From positions 1 through 42,370 of the forward strand of contig CAIQOO010000062.1 of NCBI GenBank assembly GCA_903873485.1: a stretch of DNA of 42,370 bases. The letters run 5' to 3'. This document shows, one piece after another, positions 8,488-16,114 of the stretch. This DNA comes from an uncultured beta proteobacterium. Its GTDB lineage: Bacteria; Pseudomonadota; Gammaproteobacteria; Burkholderiales; Burkholderiaceae_C. A model generated the notes under the pieces. It made no database searches. It was not told where the DNA came from and saw only the letters and a list, made by a program, of their open reading frames with translations. The stretch's first letter is position 1; each line of letters starts with the position of its first letter. Both the position numbers and the translations under genes were made by a program.

Positions 8488-10334
8488 GCGGCCTCCGGGT
8501 GGGCGAAAAGGGCGGGGGCAGGGGCTGGCTTGGCATCGCGGCTGCGCGGGCCGGCCGGCGTGGTGTTGAGTAGGAACTTTTGCATGTCCCAGGCACCGGT
8601 CGGGCAGCGCTCGGCACACAGGCCGCAATGCAGGCAGACATCTTCGTCCTTGACCATGATGCGGCCGGTCTTGAGTTCGGCTGACACATACAGGTCTTGT
8701 GTCTTGTTGTTGGCCGGGGCTTTCAGGCGGCTGCGCAAATCGGCCTCGTCGCCGTTGGCAGTAAAGGTGATGCAGTCCATCGGGCAAATATCGACACAGG
8801 CATCACACTCGATGCAGGTGCCCCGGTTAAACACGGTTTGCACATCGCAGTTCAGGCAGCGGCTGGCTTCCTTGAAGGCCGTCGCTGCGTCAAAACCCAA
8901 CTCCACTTCAATCTTGATGCTGGCCAGCGCGGTTTCTGCCTTGGCCCAAGGCACGGCAAAACGCATGTCGTTGGAGACATCATTGCGGTAGCTCCACTCG
9001 TGAATGCCCATTTTTTGCGACATCAAATTGGTCATCGGTGCCGGGCGGCGTGCCACATTTTCGCCATGCAGCAGCCGGTCAATCGACACCGCCGCTTCAT
9101 GGCCGTGAGCCACGGCGGTGATGATGTTTTTTGGGCCGTAAGCGGCATCACCGCCAAAAAACACCCTGGGCACGGTTGACTGGAAGGTGCCTTCACCCAG
9201 CACCGGCAAGCCCCATTTGTCAAAGGCGATGCCGCAGTCATTCTCAATCCACGGAAAAGCATTTTCCTGGCCGATGGCCACCAGTACCGTGTCACATGCC
9301 ACCAGTACATCGGGTTCGCCGGTGGGGATCAGGCTGCGTCGGCCCTTGGCATCGTATTCGGCCCGGACCATCTCGAAAGTCATGCCGGTCAGTTTGCCAT
9401 CCACATGCTCAACCGTCTTGGGCACATGGAAGTTGAGAATCGGAATGCCCTCGTGCTGCGCGTCTTCTTTTTCCCAGGGCGAGGCCTTCATTTCCTCAAA
9501 GCCGCTGCGCACAATCACTTTCACATCTTTGCCCCCGAGGCGCCGTGCCGAGCGGCAGCAGTCCATCGCGGTGTTGCCGCCGCCGAGCACGATGACACGT
9601 TCACCGACGCTGCTGATGTGGCCAAACGAGACCGAGGCCAGCCAGTCAATGCCAATGTGGATGTTGGCCGCCGCTTCGGTGCGGCCCGGCACCTCCAGGT
9701 CACGCCCGCGCGGCGCCCCGCAGCCAACAAACACTGCGTCATAGTTTTCTGCCAGCAATGCCTGCATCGACTCAATGCGTTCGCCGCTGCGGAACTTGAC
9801 ACCCATGTCCAGGATGTAGCCAGTTTCCTCGTCTATCACCGACTCGGGCAGGCGAAAGCGCGGGATTTGCGAGCGCATAAAACCACCCGCCCGGGCCTCG
9901 CCGTCAAACACCGTCACCTGGTAACCGAGCGGGGCCAGGTCGCGCGCCACCGTCAGCGATGCCGGCCCGGCTCCGACGCAAACAATGCGTTTGCCGTTGC
10001 AGGGTGAAATGGCCGGCATGCGCCCCTTCACATCATCCTTGAAGTCAGCCGCCGCGCGTTTAAGCCGGCAAATGGCCACCGGTTCGGGCTTGGCTCCGTT
10101 GTTTTCCTCCACCCGGCTGCGCCGACAGGCCGGCTCGCAGGGGCGGTCGCAGGTGCGGCCCAAAATGCCGGGGAATACGTTGGATACCCAGTTGATCATG
10201 TAGGCATCGCTGTAGCGACCCTGACCGATCAGCCGGATGTACTCGGGCACCGGGGTGTGGGCCGGGCAGGCCCATTGGCAGTCAACGACCTTGTGAAAAT
10301 AGGCCGGGTTGGTGGTGTTGGTGGCGTGCAACAT
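8484..10334 (-). CDS. korC: FAD/Fe-S NAD(P)H oxidoreductase subunit (KorC-like, GltD family)
   Basis: A 616-residue protein related to the small subunit of glutamate synthase with added ferredoxin clusters. The N-terminal Fe-S domain has DCQWACPAHTPV and GRTCDRPCEPACRR, then the FAD site GAGPASLTVARDL, the NAD(P) site VLGGGNTAMDCCRSARRLGG and GGDAAYGPKNIITAVAHGHE. The C-terminal part has two [4Fe-4S] motifs, CIECDACVDICPMDC and CLHCGLCAERCPTG. It would pass electrons between KorAB and NAD(P)H. The start at 10334 is preferred because AAGGAG lies just upstream; an in-frame ATG at 10352 would add six residues. First gene of korC-korA-korB. NADP rather than NAD is by analogy. Confidence 0.87.
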   Translation of the reverse strand: MLHATNTTNPAYFHKVVDCQWACPAHTPVPEYIRLIGQGRYSDAYMINWVSNVFPGILGRTCDRPCEPACRRSRVEENNGAKPEPVAICRLKRAAADFKDDVKGRMPAISPCNGKRIVCVGAGPASLTVARDLAPLGYQVTVFDGEARAGGFMRSQIPRFRLPESVIDEETGYILDMGVKFRSGERIESMQALLAENYDAVFVGCGAPRGRDLEVPGRTEAAANIHIGIDWLASVSFGHISSVGERVIVLGGGNTAMDCCRSARRLGGKDVKVIVRSGFEEMKASPWEKEDAQHEGIPILNFHVPKTVEHVDGKLTGMTFEMVRAEYDAKGRRSLIPTGEPDVLVACDTVLVAIGQENAFPWIENDCGIAFDKWGLPVLGEGTFQSTVPRVFFGGDAAYGPKNIITAVAHGHEAAVSIDRLLHGENVARRPAPMTNLMSQKMGIHEWSYRNDVSNDMRFAVPWAKAETALASIKIEVELGFDAATAFKEASRCLNCDVQTVFNRGTCIECDACVDICPMDCITFTANGDEADLRSRLKAPANNKTQDLYVSAELKTGRIMVKDEDVCLHCGLCAERCPTGAWDMQKFLLNTTPAGPRSRDAKPAPAPALFAHPEAA

Positions 10335-10403
10335 GGTCTCCTTGTCCTGCATGGCATTGCCGCAGGTCGCATCATGGTACGCCGTTAAATTGTGGATTTT
10401 TAA

Positions 10404-10417
10404 TTGAATTTTTTCAA
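10404..10417. promoter_or_regulatory. Second, imperfect FNR-type palindrome
   Basis: TTGAATTTTTTCAA is a perfect inverted repeat with the FNR half-site geometry (5-4-5). It has A instead of T at position 5 of the half-site, and the matching change on the other arm. It lies 70 bases upstream of the chosen korC start. Its centre is 28 bases from that of the perfect site. It could be a weaker Crp/Fnr-family site serving korC, or simply an AT-rich palindrome. Confidence 0.45.
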
Positions 10418-10431
10418 AATCTGCAAATTTG

Positions 10432-10445
10432 TTGATTTACATCAA
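10432..10445. promoter_or_regulatory. Perfect FNR/Dnr-type operator
   Basis: TTGATTTACATCAA matches the FNR/Anr/Dnr consensus TTGAT-N4-ATCAA without mismatch. It lies between the divergent korC (starts at 10334) and hemerythrin gene (starts at 10545), so it could control either or both. A TTTAAA-like -10 candidate lies at 10460-10466 for the rightward promoter, though spacing from the operator is not a clean class II arrangement. The consensus match is seen directly; oxygen or nitric oxide control is inferred. Confidence 0.72.
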
Positions 10446-10544
10446 ATACATCGTTTGGCTTTAAAAGTGGCGCCATTCGATCATCACGGGCAATACGGTA
10501 GCATTGACCAAATGACCGCATCCACCCATCTTCAGGAGTCACCC

Positions 10545-11048
10545 ATGAACCCCATCCCTGCCACTGACCGATTCCAGGCGTTAGACGCCTGCCACCAGCA
10601 AATTCACCTGCACCTGGAGCAGTTGGCTGATGTGCTGGTGCAAATTGAGGCACAGGCGGATGAATCGCAGTACCGTCAGCAAGCCGAAGTGATTGAAGCA
10701 TTTTTTTCTGGCAGTTCGCGCCAGCACCATGCCGAAGAAGAAAAAAATGTCTTTCCGGCCCTGCTGGCCAGCGACAACGCCGAACTGGTGCACGCCGTGC
10801 GCACGCTCAAGCAAGACCATGGCTGGATCGAACAAAACTGGCTTGAACTGGCCCCCATGCTGCGCGCCATCGCGCAGGGCGAAGACTGGGTCGATATGGC
10901 TGAACTCAAGCACACCGTCGAGGTCTTCCTGTCGCTCTGCCACGACCACATCGTGCTCGAAGAAACGCTGATTTATCCCGAGTCCAAAAGGCAATTTTCA
11001 GTCGAACTTGCCGCCCGCGTCAAGCGCCTGAATGAGCAGCCCAATTAA
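10545..11048 (+). CDS. Hemerythrin HHE-domain protein
   Basis: A 167-residue cytoplasmic protein of the hemerythrin (HHE cation-binding) family, a four-helix bundle with a non-haem di-iron centre. Likely ligands are H17 and H21 in CHQQIH, HHAEEEKNVFP (H61/H62 with E64-E66), LKQDHGWIEQ and CHDHIVLEETLIYP. The start at 10545 is chosen for CAGGAG eight bases before the ATG; the frame is open upstream to 10404, but that would run through the FNR-type site. Bacterial members bind O2 or NO or help in Fe-S repair. Divergence from an Fe-S-rich oxidoreductase operon with an FNR-type box suggests a low-oxygen or NO-related role. Confidence 0.88.
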   Translation: MNPIPATDRFQALDACHQQIHLHLEQLADVLVQIEAQADESQYRQQAEVIEAFFSGSSRQHHAEEEKNVFPALLASDNAELVHAVRTLKQDHGWIEQNWLELAPMLRAIAQGEDWVDMAELKHTVEVFLSLCHDHIVLEETLIYPESKRQFSVELAARVKRLNEQPN

Positions 11049-11374
11049 CCCATGCACAGATCGGGTGTTAAAAACCCGCTCAGTGCCGCCAGCATTTGCT
11101 CCGGTGTCTCGTTTATCTGCTGGTGGCCGCCGGGCAGCATCACAAGCTGCGCATCCAGCGCCTTATTGCTGAAAATAGTAGCCAAATAGGGCGATAGCCC
11201 ATGTGACCCCGGCTGGTTCAGGCTGCCCTCTGGCACACCAGCCCATGAATGGACTGGCACCCTGCCCGCCACGGGTAGTGACCTGCCGTCGGCAGCCCGC
11301 GCCCAACCCGCCCCAGCCGTCAACTGCAGCACCTCAAATCCGCCTGAATTGCGCGTCAAGAAAACCTGGCGCAA
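11045..11374 (-). pseudogene. Probable remnant of an alpha/beta hydrolase
   Basis: The minus-strand frame translates to a 109-residue piece with VPVHSWAGVPEGSLNQPG followed by LVMLPGGHQQINETPEQML. It resembles the last part of an alpha/beta hydrolase, with the catalytic histidine region (GGH) and a closing amphipathic helix. No nucleophile elbow (GxSxG) precedes it, and upstream on that strand only a repeat and non-coding sequence are found. It is best read as the 3' remnant of a deleted gene. It could also be a spurious frame; coding quality is modest. Confidence 0.35.
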
Positions 11375-11640
11375 GCCTGCACAATCATTGATGTTTAGCT
11401 GCGATAACTATCAAATGTATAGCTACTAGCGCTTTACTGGCATGGGCTGGAGCCACTTCTTGCCATCAAAGCCAGATTCCGGCAACAACCACCGCAGTCA
11501 AGCAGAAAAAGGCCAGATCACCGTCACGCCTACCGTTTGATCACTGTGAATTTCTCGCCATTTCAGTTCGTCTAAACAAGAGTTTTTAAGCGAATTTTCC
11601 TGCTTCACTTGACATGTCAGGGTCGGCATGATCAAAGCAA
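11049..11640. other. Gene-poor stretch with hydrolase remnant and one repeat
   Basis: Apart from the hydrolase-like remnant and the interspersed repeat at 11408-11454, I see no coding sequence, RNA gene or clear terminator here. The part 11456-11640 is featureless to the eye. Confidence 0.5.
11408..11454 (+). repeat. Interspersed ~48-bp repeat, copy 1
   Basis: An AT-rich head is followed by TATAGCTACTAGCGC, then TTTACTGGCATGGGCTGGAG. The layout TAGCT-N-GCGC-N-GGGCT-GGAG-gcc is shared with the copies at 21022, 21674, 22382, 26681, 31196 and 39449. The AGCGC/GGGCT parts can form a small imperfect hairpin. This copy lies in non-coding sequence. Confidence 0.75.
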
Positions 11641-11666
11641 CTCAACAACGAGGTATCGGACTTCCA

Positions 11667-11756
11667 ATGTTCTACATGATTTCATGGTTTTTGGTTTTGG
11701 CACTTCTCGCCACCTGGTCCATCTGCATTTGGGTGCGCTTTCTGGCTGCCGCCTGA
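11667..11756 (+). CDS. Possible 29-aa single-span membrane peptide
   Basis: An ATG opens a 29-residue frame that is almost entirely one hydrophobic helix, MISWFLVLALLATWSICIWV then RFLAAA. No strong ribosome-binding site is visible. It lies five bases before a second small membrane frame and shortly before the DUF2062 gene, which makes a small membrane-protein transcript possible. I do not recognise a family; it may be spurious. Confidence 0.3.
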   Translation: MFYMISWFLVLALLATWSICIWVRFLAAA

Positions 11757-11760
11757 TTTG

Positions 11761-11955
11761 ATGCTGGCGGTCAAGGCAAGTGCCGCGACCGTTCTGCCAT
11801 GGGTCGAATCTGCGCTGTCCGCACCGCCCTCTGCGCTGCCTTGGCTTGGCCCACTGGCTTGGACTGTGTGGGGAGCCGGGTGTCTGATTCTTGGGCTTGG
11901 CGGAGTGCTGCTGCACATCCTGATCGCCATGATGCATACAACAGCGCGCAGATGA
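11761..11955 (+). CDS. Small membrane protein, 64 aa
   Basis: The product has a Pro/Ala-rich N-terminal half and a hydrophobic segment around WTVWGAGCLILGLGGVLLHI, ending in a basic tail HTTARR. The stop overlaps the start of the following DUF2062 gene as ATGA, the usual sign of coupled translation, which supports it as real. No ribosome-binding site is clear; a TTG at 11758 is an alternative start. I do not recognise the family. Confidence 0.4.
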   Translation: MLAVKASAATVLPWVESALSAPPSALPWLGPLAWTVWGAGCLILGLGGVLLHILIAMMHTTARR

Positions 11956-12453
11956 AGCGCAGCCATCCCGACTGGACGGATCGATTTCGCAAGTCGCTGC
12001 CCAGTCGCAGCGCTTTGGCCGCGCACCCGTGGCTTCAGCCGCTCGCCAGCCGACTGCTTGACCCGCAGCTTTGGCGGCTACAACATGAGGCGGTGGCACG
12101 CGGCGTGGCGGTGGGCACCTTTTGGACCTTTGTCATACCGGTTGCACAAATTGTGGTGGCGACAGCCCATTGCACCTGGTGGCGCGCCAACATACCGGCA
12201 GCGGCGGCCATGACCATGGTGATCAATCCGCTGACGATCGGTTTCTGGCTCTGGCTGGCTTATCAAACGGGTGCGCTGGTGTTGGGCGAACCTTTGGCCA
12301 CAGGCGCACCACCCGGTGATGGCACGCTGTCATGGCTGGCCAACCGCGTTGGGCATGGGCATGTTTGCGGTGGGCGGCGCGACCGTCGGCTACCTGGGCG
12401 TCAAACTGATCTGGCGCTTGCGCATCTGGATCAAAAGACGCCTGCGCCGGTGA
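11952..12453 (+). pseudogene. DUF2062 membrane protein gene with a frameshift
   Basis: The first frame encodes SLPSRSALAAHPWLQPLASR, then ARGVAVGTFWTFVIPVAQIV and MVINPLTIGFWLWLAYQTGA, characteristic of DUF2062 proteins (short inner-membrane proteins with two or three helices). Near 12330-12350 the sense jumps by one base: the expected continuation LGMGMFAVGGATVGYLGVKL and the basic end RLRIWIKRRLRR stop lie in the next frame. With one base removed the product would be about 166 residues, normal for the family. So the gene carries a net +1 change, either a real mutation or a sequencing error. The unshifted frame runs on to 12815 but there overlaps the chemoreceptor gene antisense. Confidence 0.7.
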
Positions 12454-12580
12454 TCCCTTGCCAGTTTGTCATCCATGCGGCAGCGGGCAGCGGTGGCGCA
12501 GGCGCCATGGGCGAAATCATTGAAACCGCGCGGCGTGCTTCCGGACCAAGCGGGCGGTACCAAGTCACCAGCTTGATGCT

Positions 12581-14719
12581 TCAAAAAGTGTCCCAGTCGC
12601 CGTTGTCATTGACGGCGGCGGCTTTGGCCGATGCGCTGGGCGCAGCACCCCGCGCGGCTGGCTTGAGTTCTTTTTTCAACTCTCTTTTGAGCTGCACAAT
12701 GAGCCGCCCGACTTCATTGGATGCGCGCGAAAAGGGCGTGCCGCTGTCCATCATTTGCGCGACTTGGGCATCGCCCTGGTTCACCGCACGCGCCACTTTG
12801 CCAGCTTCGGCGTGAAAGTTTTTATGCCCGGCAATCAGGTCAACAAAGGTCGGCTTGCCGCCGTATCTGGAACCACCCGCACCATGCAGCCACTTGCCGA
12901 TCTCGCAGCAGTCATCCCGACGGATGGTCTCGGCATCAAGCTGTTCGTGTCTGGCTGCGGCATTGCGCAATTTGTTGCGCCAATCTGCATGCGCCCGAAT
13001 GGCAGTGTCGAGGTTGATGCCGATGCCATCAGCCGCTCTGCCTACCGGTTTTGGCGCTGCCAGCGCGAGCCGCCGGGCCGGCTGCCAGGGCAGCGTTGTG
13101 GCACGCTCTGTGTCCGCCGCAAACGCTTGCGTTGTCATTGAGTGTGCAGCGCCGTGATCATCGAGCTTGAATACCGCCACCACCTGCACCAGCTCTTGCG
13201 CCTGCGACTTGAGGCTGCCAGCGGCTGCGGCCATTTGTTCGACCAGCGCGGCGTTTTGCTGGGTCACCTGGTCCATCTGGCTGACGGCTTCGCCGACCTG
13301 CGACACGCCCTGACTTTGTTCGCTGCTGGCGGCACTGATCTCGCCCATCAGATCGGTGACGCGGCGGATGCTGCGAACCACCTCGATCATGGTGCTGCCG
13401 GCCTGGTCCACCAGGGCGCTGCCCTGTTCGACTCGCGCCACGCTGGCGTTGATGAGTGACTTGATCTCTTTGGCAGCGTCAGCCGAGCGCCCGGCCAGCG
13501 CCCGCACTTCGCTGGCGACCACGGCAAAGCCGCGGCCCTGCTCGCCGGCGCGGGCGGCTTCCACGGCGGCGTTGAGCGCCAGGATATTGGTCTGAAAGGC
13601 AATGCCATCGATCACTTGAATGATGTCGGCGATCTGGTGCGAGGCCGCATTGATGCCTTTCATGGTGTCCACCACTTGCGCTACCACTTCGCCGCCCTGC
13701 ACGGCAATGGTCGAGGCGCTGGCGGCAAGCACGTTGGCCTGGCGTGCGCTGTCGGCGTTTTGCGTCACGGTGGCGTTGAGTTGCTCCATCGAGGCGGCCG
13801 TTTGCTCAAGTGCGCTGGCCTGGCTTTCGGTGCGGCTTGACAGATCGTTGTTGCCCTGGGCTATTTCGGCGCTGGCGCTCGATACCCCTTCGGAGCCGTG
13901 GCGCACCTGGGCGACCACCGTGGCCAGGCTGGCTTGCATGCTGGCCATGGCACGCAACAGCGCCGCGATTTCATCATCGCCTTCGGCCTTGATGTTGACG
14001 GTCAAGTCACCTGCCGCCATGGCGTCGGTGACGCTGACGGCGGTCTTGATGCCGCGCACGATGGCGCGCGAGATGACAAAGCCAATCAAGCCGACGATCA
14101 GCGCCACACCCAGCACCTGCCAGCCCTGCTGCCAGGCGCGGGCAATGAATTGATCGTGCAAATCATCGACATACAGGCCCGAGCCAATGACCCAGGCCCA
14201 TGGGGCAAAGCCCAAGACGTAAGAAATCTTGCCAACCGGCAAATCCTTGCCGGGTTTCGGCCAGAAATAGGACATGAAACCCGAGCCGTGCTGGCGGACC
14301 ACCTTGACGCCTTCATCGAGTATCAGAAAGCCGTTGGGGTCGCGGATGGCGTCGCCGCCTTTGCCGATCAGGTCGGCTTTCGGGTGCATCAGCATGATGC
14401 CCTGCATGTCGTTGATCCAGAAGTATTCTTTTTTGTCGTAGCGCATCTGCACAAGCGCCGCCTTGGCCATCTCTTGCGCCTGCTCCTTCGACACCTTGCC
14501 CGAGGTCTCAAGCTGATGCGCCCAAATCAGTACGCCCGAGGCCGCCTCGACCTGCTGCTGCACCCGTTGCTGGCGATCTTTCAGGCTTTGCTGGTATTGG
14601 TCGCGCGCCGAAAAGCTGGTGACCAGGATCAGCCCCAAAATGCTCGCCAGCGTGAGGATGCCGAGCTTGGCGCGGATGGAGAGATGCGCCAGCAGCCTGG
14701 CCGTGGCAGTGAAGTTCAT
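12581..14719 (-). CDS. Methyl-accepting chemotaxis protein with Cache and CZB domains
   Basis: A 712-residue chemoreceptor. After a first membrane helix (about 17-37, [20 protein letters not shown]) comes a periplasmic single-Cache domain (about 45-190, with [18 protein letters not shown]). A second helix [18 protein letters not shown], and the signalling hairpin follow, with the tip [20 protein letters not shown] and [20 protein letters not shown]. Past residue 570 is a chemoreceptor zinc-binding domain: [20 protein letters not shown] and HKNFHAEAG supply the three His and one Cys. It ends in GDWDTF, like the CheR/CheB-docking pentapeptide NWETF. AAGGA precedes the ATG. The Cache type suggests a small organic-acid ligand; the CZB part may sense zinc or oxidants. 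Confidence 0.92.
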   Translation of the reverse strand: MNFTATARLLAHLSIRAKLGILTLASILGLILVTSFSARDQYQQSLKDRQQRVQQQVEAASGVLIWAHQLETSGKVSKEQAQEMAKAALVQMRYDKKEYFWINDMQGIMLMHPKADLIGKGGDAIRDPNGFLILDEGVKVVRQHGSGFMSYFWPKPGKDLPVGKISYVLGFAPWAWVIGSGLYVDDLHDQFIARAWQQGWQVLGVALIVGLIGFVISRAIVRGIKTAVSVTDAMAAGDLTVNIKAEGDDEIAALLRAMASMQASLATVVAQVRHGSEGVSSASAEIAQGNNDLSSRTESQASALEQTAASMEQLNATVTQNADSARQANVLAASASTIAVQGGEVVAQVVDTMKGINAASHQIADIIQVIDGIAFQTNILALNAAVEAARAGEQGRGFAVVASEVRALAGRSADAAKEIKSLINASVARVEQGSALVDQAGSTMIEVVRSIRRVTDLMGEISAASSEQSQGVSQVGEAVSQMDQVTQQNAALVEQMAAAAGSLKSQAQELVQVVAVFKLDDHGAAHSMTTQAFAADTERATTLPWQPARRLALAAPKPVGRAADGIGINLDTAIRAHADWRNKLRNAAARHEQLDAETIRRDDCCEIGKWLHGAGGSRYGGKPTFVDLIAGHKNFHAEAGKVARAVNQGDAQVAQMMDSGTPFSRASNEVGRLIVQLKRELKKELKPAARGAAPSASAKAAAVNDNGDWDTF

Positions 14720-14880
14720 GCAAAAGTCCTTTTAGTCAGTCTGAAATTGCCAAGCTGGCATTTTGCGCCAATGCGCAGCGGGTGCTGCCGGTCATTTTCC
14801 GAGTCAACCGGTGATTCAGTTGCGCCAATAACGCGACCTGCACAATGGCGGTGTTTCACGTCAAGGTGTAAGGTTTTGAG

Positions 14881-14915
14881 GGTTTGAGGGTTTGCTGCGA
14901 CTCAACAGCAAACTC
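14881..14915 (+). promoter_or_regulatory. Leader hairpin upstream of ynjB
   Basis: GTTTGCTG and CAGCAAAC form an 8-bp stem (extendable by a G-U and a G-C pair) around the loop CGACTCAA. It ends about a dozen bases before the GGAG ribosome-binding site of ynjB, preceded by a short direct repeat TTTGAGGG. It could affect ynjB translation. No known riboswitch core, such as the TPP motif CTGAGA, is visible in the leader. Confidence 0.35.
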
Positions 14916-14938
14916 AACCACGAATGGAGTTCTCCTGC

Positions 14939-16114
14939 ATGAAGTTTTCATTATTGACAGCTATCGCACTGACCCTGGGTGCGGCCACCGGGGCCAGCGC
15001 CGACTGGTCCCGGATTCAAAACGAAGCCAAAGGTCAGACGGTCTATTTCAATGCCTGGGGCGGCAGCGAAACCATCAACGCCTATGTTGCCTGGGCAGCC
15101 AAAGAGGTCAAAACCCGCTTTGGCGTTGAGGTGCGGCATGTCAAGATCACCGATGCCGCCGAGGTGGTCAAGCGGGTGCAGACCGAGGTGGCCGCTGGCC
15201 GCAGCAGCGATGGCTCGGTTGACCTGATGTGGGTCAATGGCGAAAACTTCCGCAATCTCAAGAACGGCGGACTGCTGTTTGGCCCGTGGGCGCACAGCCT
15301 GCCCAACTGGGGGCTGGTGGATTTGAACAAGCCGGTGCGCACGGATTTTTCGGTTCCTACCGAGGGCTACGAGTCGCCTTGGGGCACGGCGCAACTCACT
15401 TTTATTGCCGACAGCGCCAAAACCCCCACGCCACCACGCTCGGCGACCGACTTGCTGGCCTTTGCCAAAGCCAATCCGGGGCGTGTCAGCTATCCCAAAC
15501 CCCCTGATTTTCATGGCACCACCTTTGTCAAGCAACTGTTGCTGGAGCTGACATCCAAGCCAGCGCTGTTGCAGCAAGTCGTCAGCCCGGCGGTGTTCAC
15601 GGCGGCAACCCAGCCGCTATGGGCCTATCTGGACCAGTTGCACCTCAGCCTGTGGCGCAACGGCAAAACCTTTGCCGCCAGCGCCGCCGAGATGCACCGC
15701 ATGCTCGGCGACGGCGAACTAAAAGTGTCGATGACGTTTAACCCCAATGAGGCGGCCAACCTGATCGCCAGCCGGCAACTGCCCGCCACAGCCTACAGTT
15801 TTGGCTTCACCGGCGGCACCATCGGCAACGTGCATTTTGTCGCCATACCGGTCAATGCCCGCGCCAAAGCGGGTGCCCAGGTGTTTGCCAACTTCCTGCT
15901 CTCGGTCGAGGCGCAGACACGCAAGGCCGACATCACGGTGTGGGGCGATGGCACGGTTTTGGACATTGCCAGGCTGCCGGTCGCCGCGCAAAGCCTGATC
16001 CGCAAAACGGCGCCGGGTGCCCTGGCCGAGGCAGTGCCCACCCTGCCTGAGCCGCACGCCAGTTGGGTGGAGGCACTGGAGGCCGAGTGGCTCAAGCGCT
16101 ACGGCTCGCGCTAA
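14939..16114 (+). CDS. ynjB: ABC transporter substrate-binding protein YnjB
   Basis: A 391-residue periplasmic binding protein. The start at 14939 is chosen because GGAG lies eight bases upstream and the product begins with a clear signal peptide, MKFSLLTAIALTLGAATGA, cut near ASA-DW. An earlier in-frame ATG (14924) would place the ribosome site inside the coding region. Typical family text is GQTVYFNAWGGSETINAYV and SVDLMWVNGENFRNLK. The order ynjB-ynjC-ynjD-ynjF reproduces the E. coli ynj cluster. The substrate is not established in E. coli; thiamine-like or polyamine-like compounds have been suggested by family resemblance only. Confidence 0.9.
   Translation: MKFSLLTAIALTLGAATGASADWSRIQNEAKGQTVYFNAWGGSETINAYVAWAAKEVKTRFGVEVRHVKITDAAEVVKRVQTEVAAGRSSDGSVDLMWVNGENFRNLKNGGLLFGPWAHSLPNWGLVDLNKPVRTDFSVPTEGYESPWGTAQLTFIADSAKTPTPPRSATDLLAFAKANPGRVSYPKPPDFHGTTFVKQLLLELTSKPALLQQVVSPAVFTAATQPLWAYLDQLHLSLWRNGKTFAASAAEMHRMLGDGELKVSMTFNPNEAANLIASRQLPATAYSFGFTGGTIGNVHFVAIPVNARAKAGAQVFANFLLSVEAQTRKADITVWGDGTVLDIARLPVAAQSLIRKTAPGALAEAVPTLPEPHASWVEALEAEWLKRYGSR

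Noticed and set aside
10404..10544. Longer hemerythrin start at 10404
   Set aside because: It would place the FNR-type operator inside the gene and ignore the CAGGAG site before 10545.
11799..12815. A 338-codon plus-strand frame through DUF2062
   Set aside because: Only 11952 to about 12340 encodes DUF2062; the rest is out of frame and antisense to the chemoreceptor gene.
14720..14938. A TPP or other known riboswitch upstream of ynjB
   Set aside because: No CTGAGA-type core or other known aptamer pattern was visible; only a simple hairpin.
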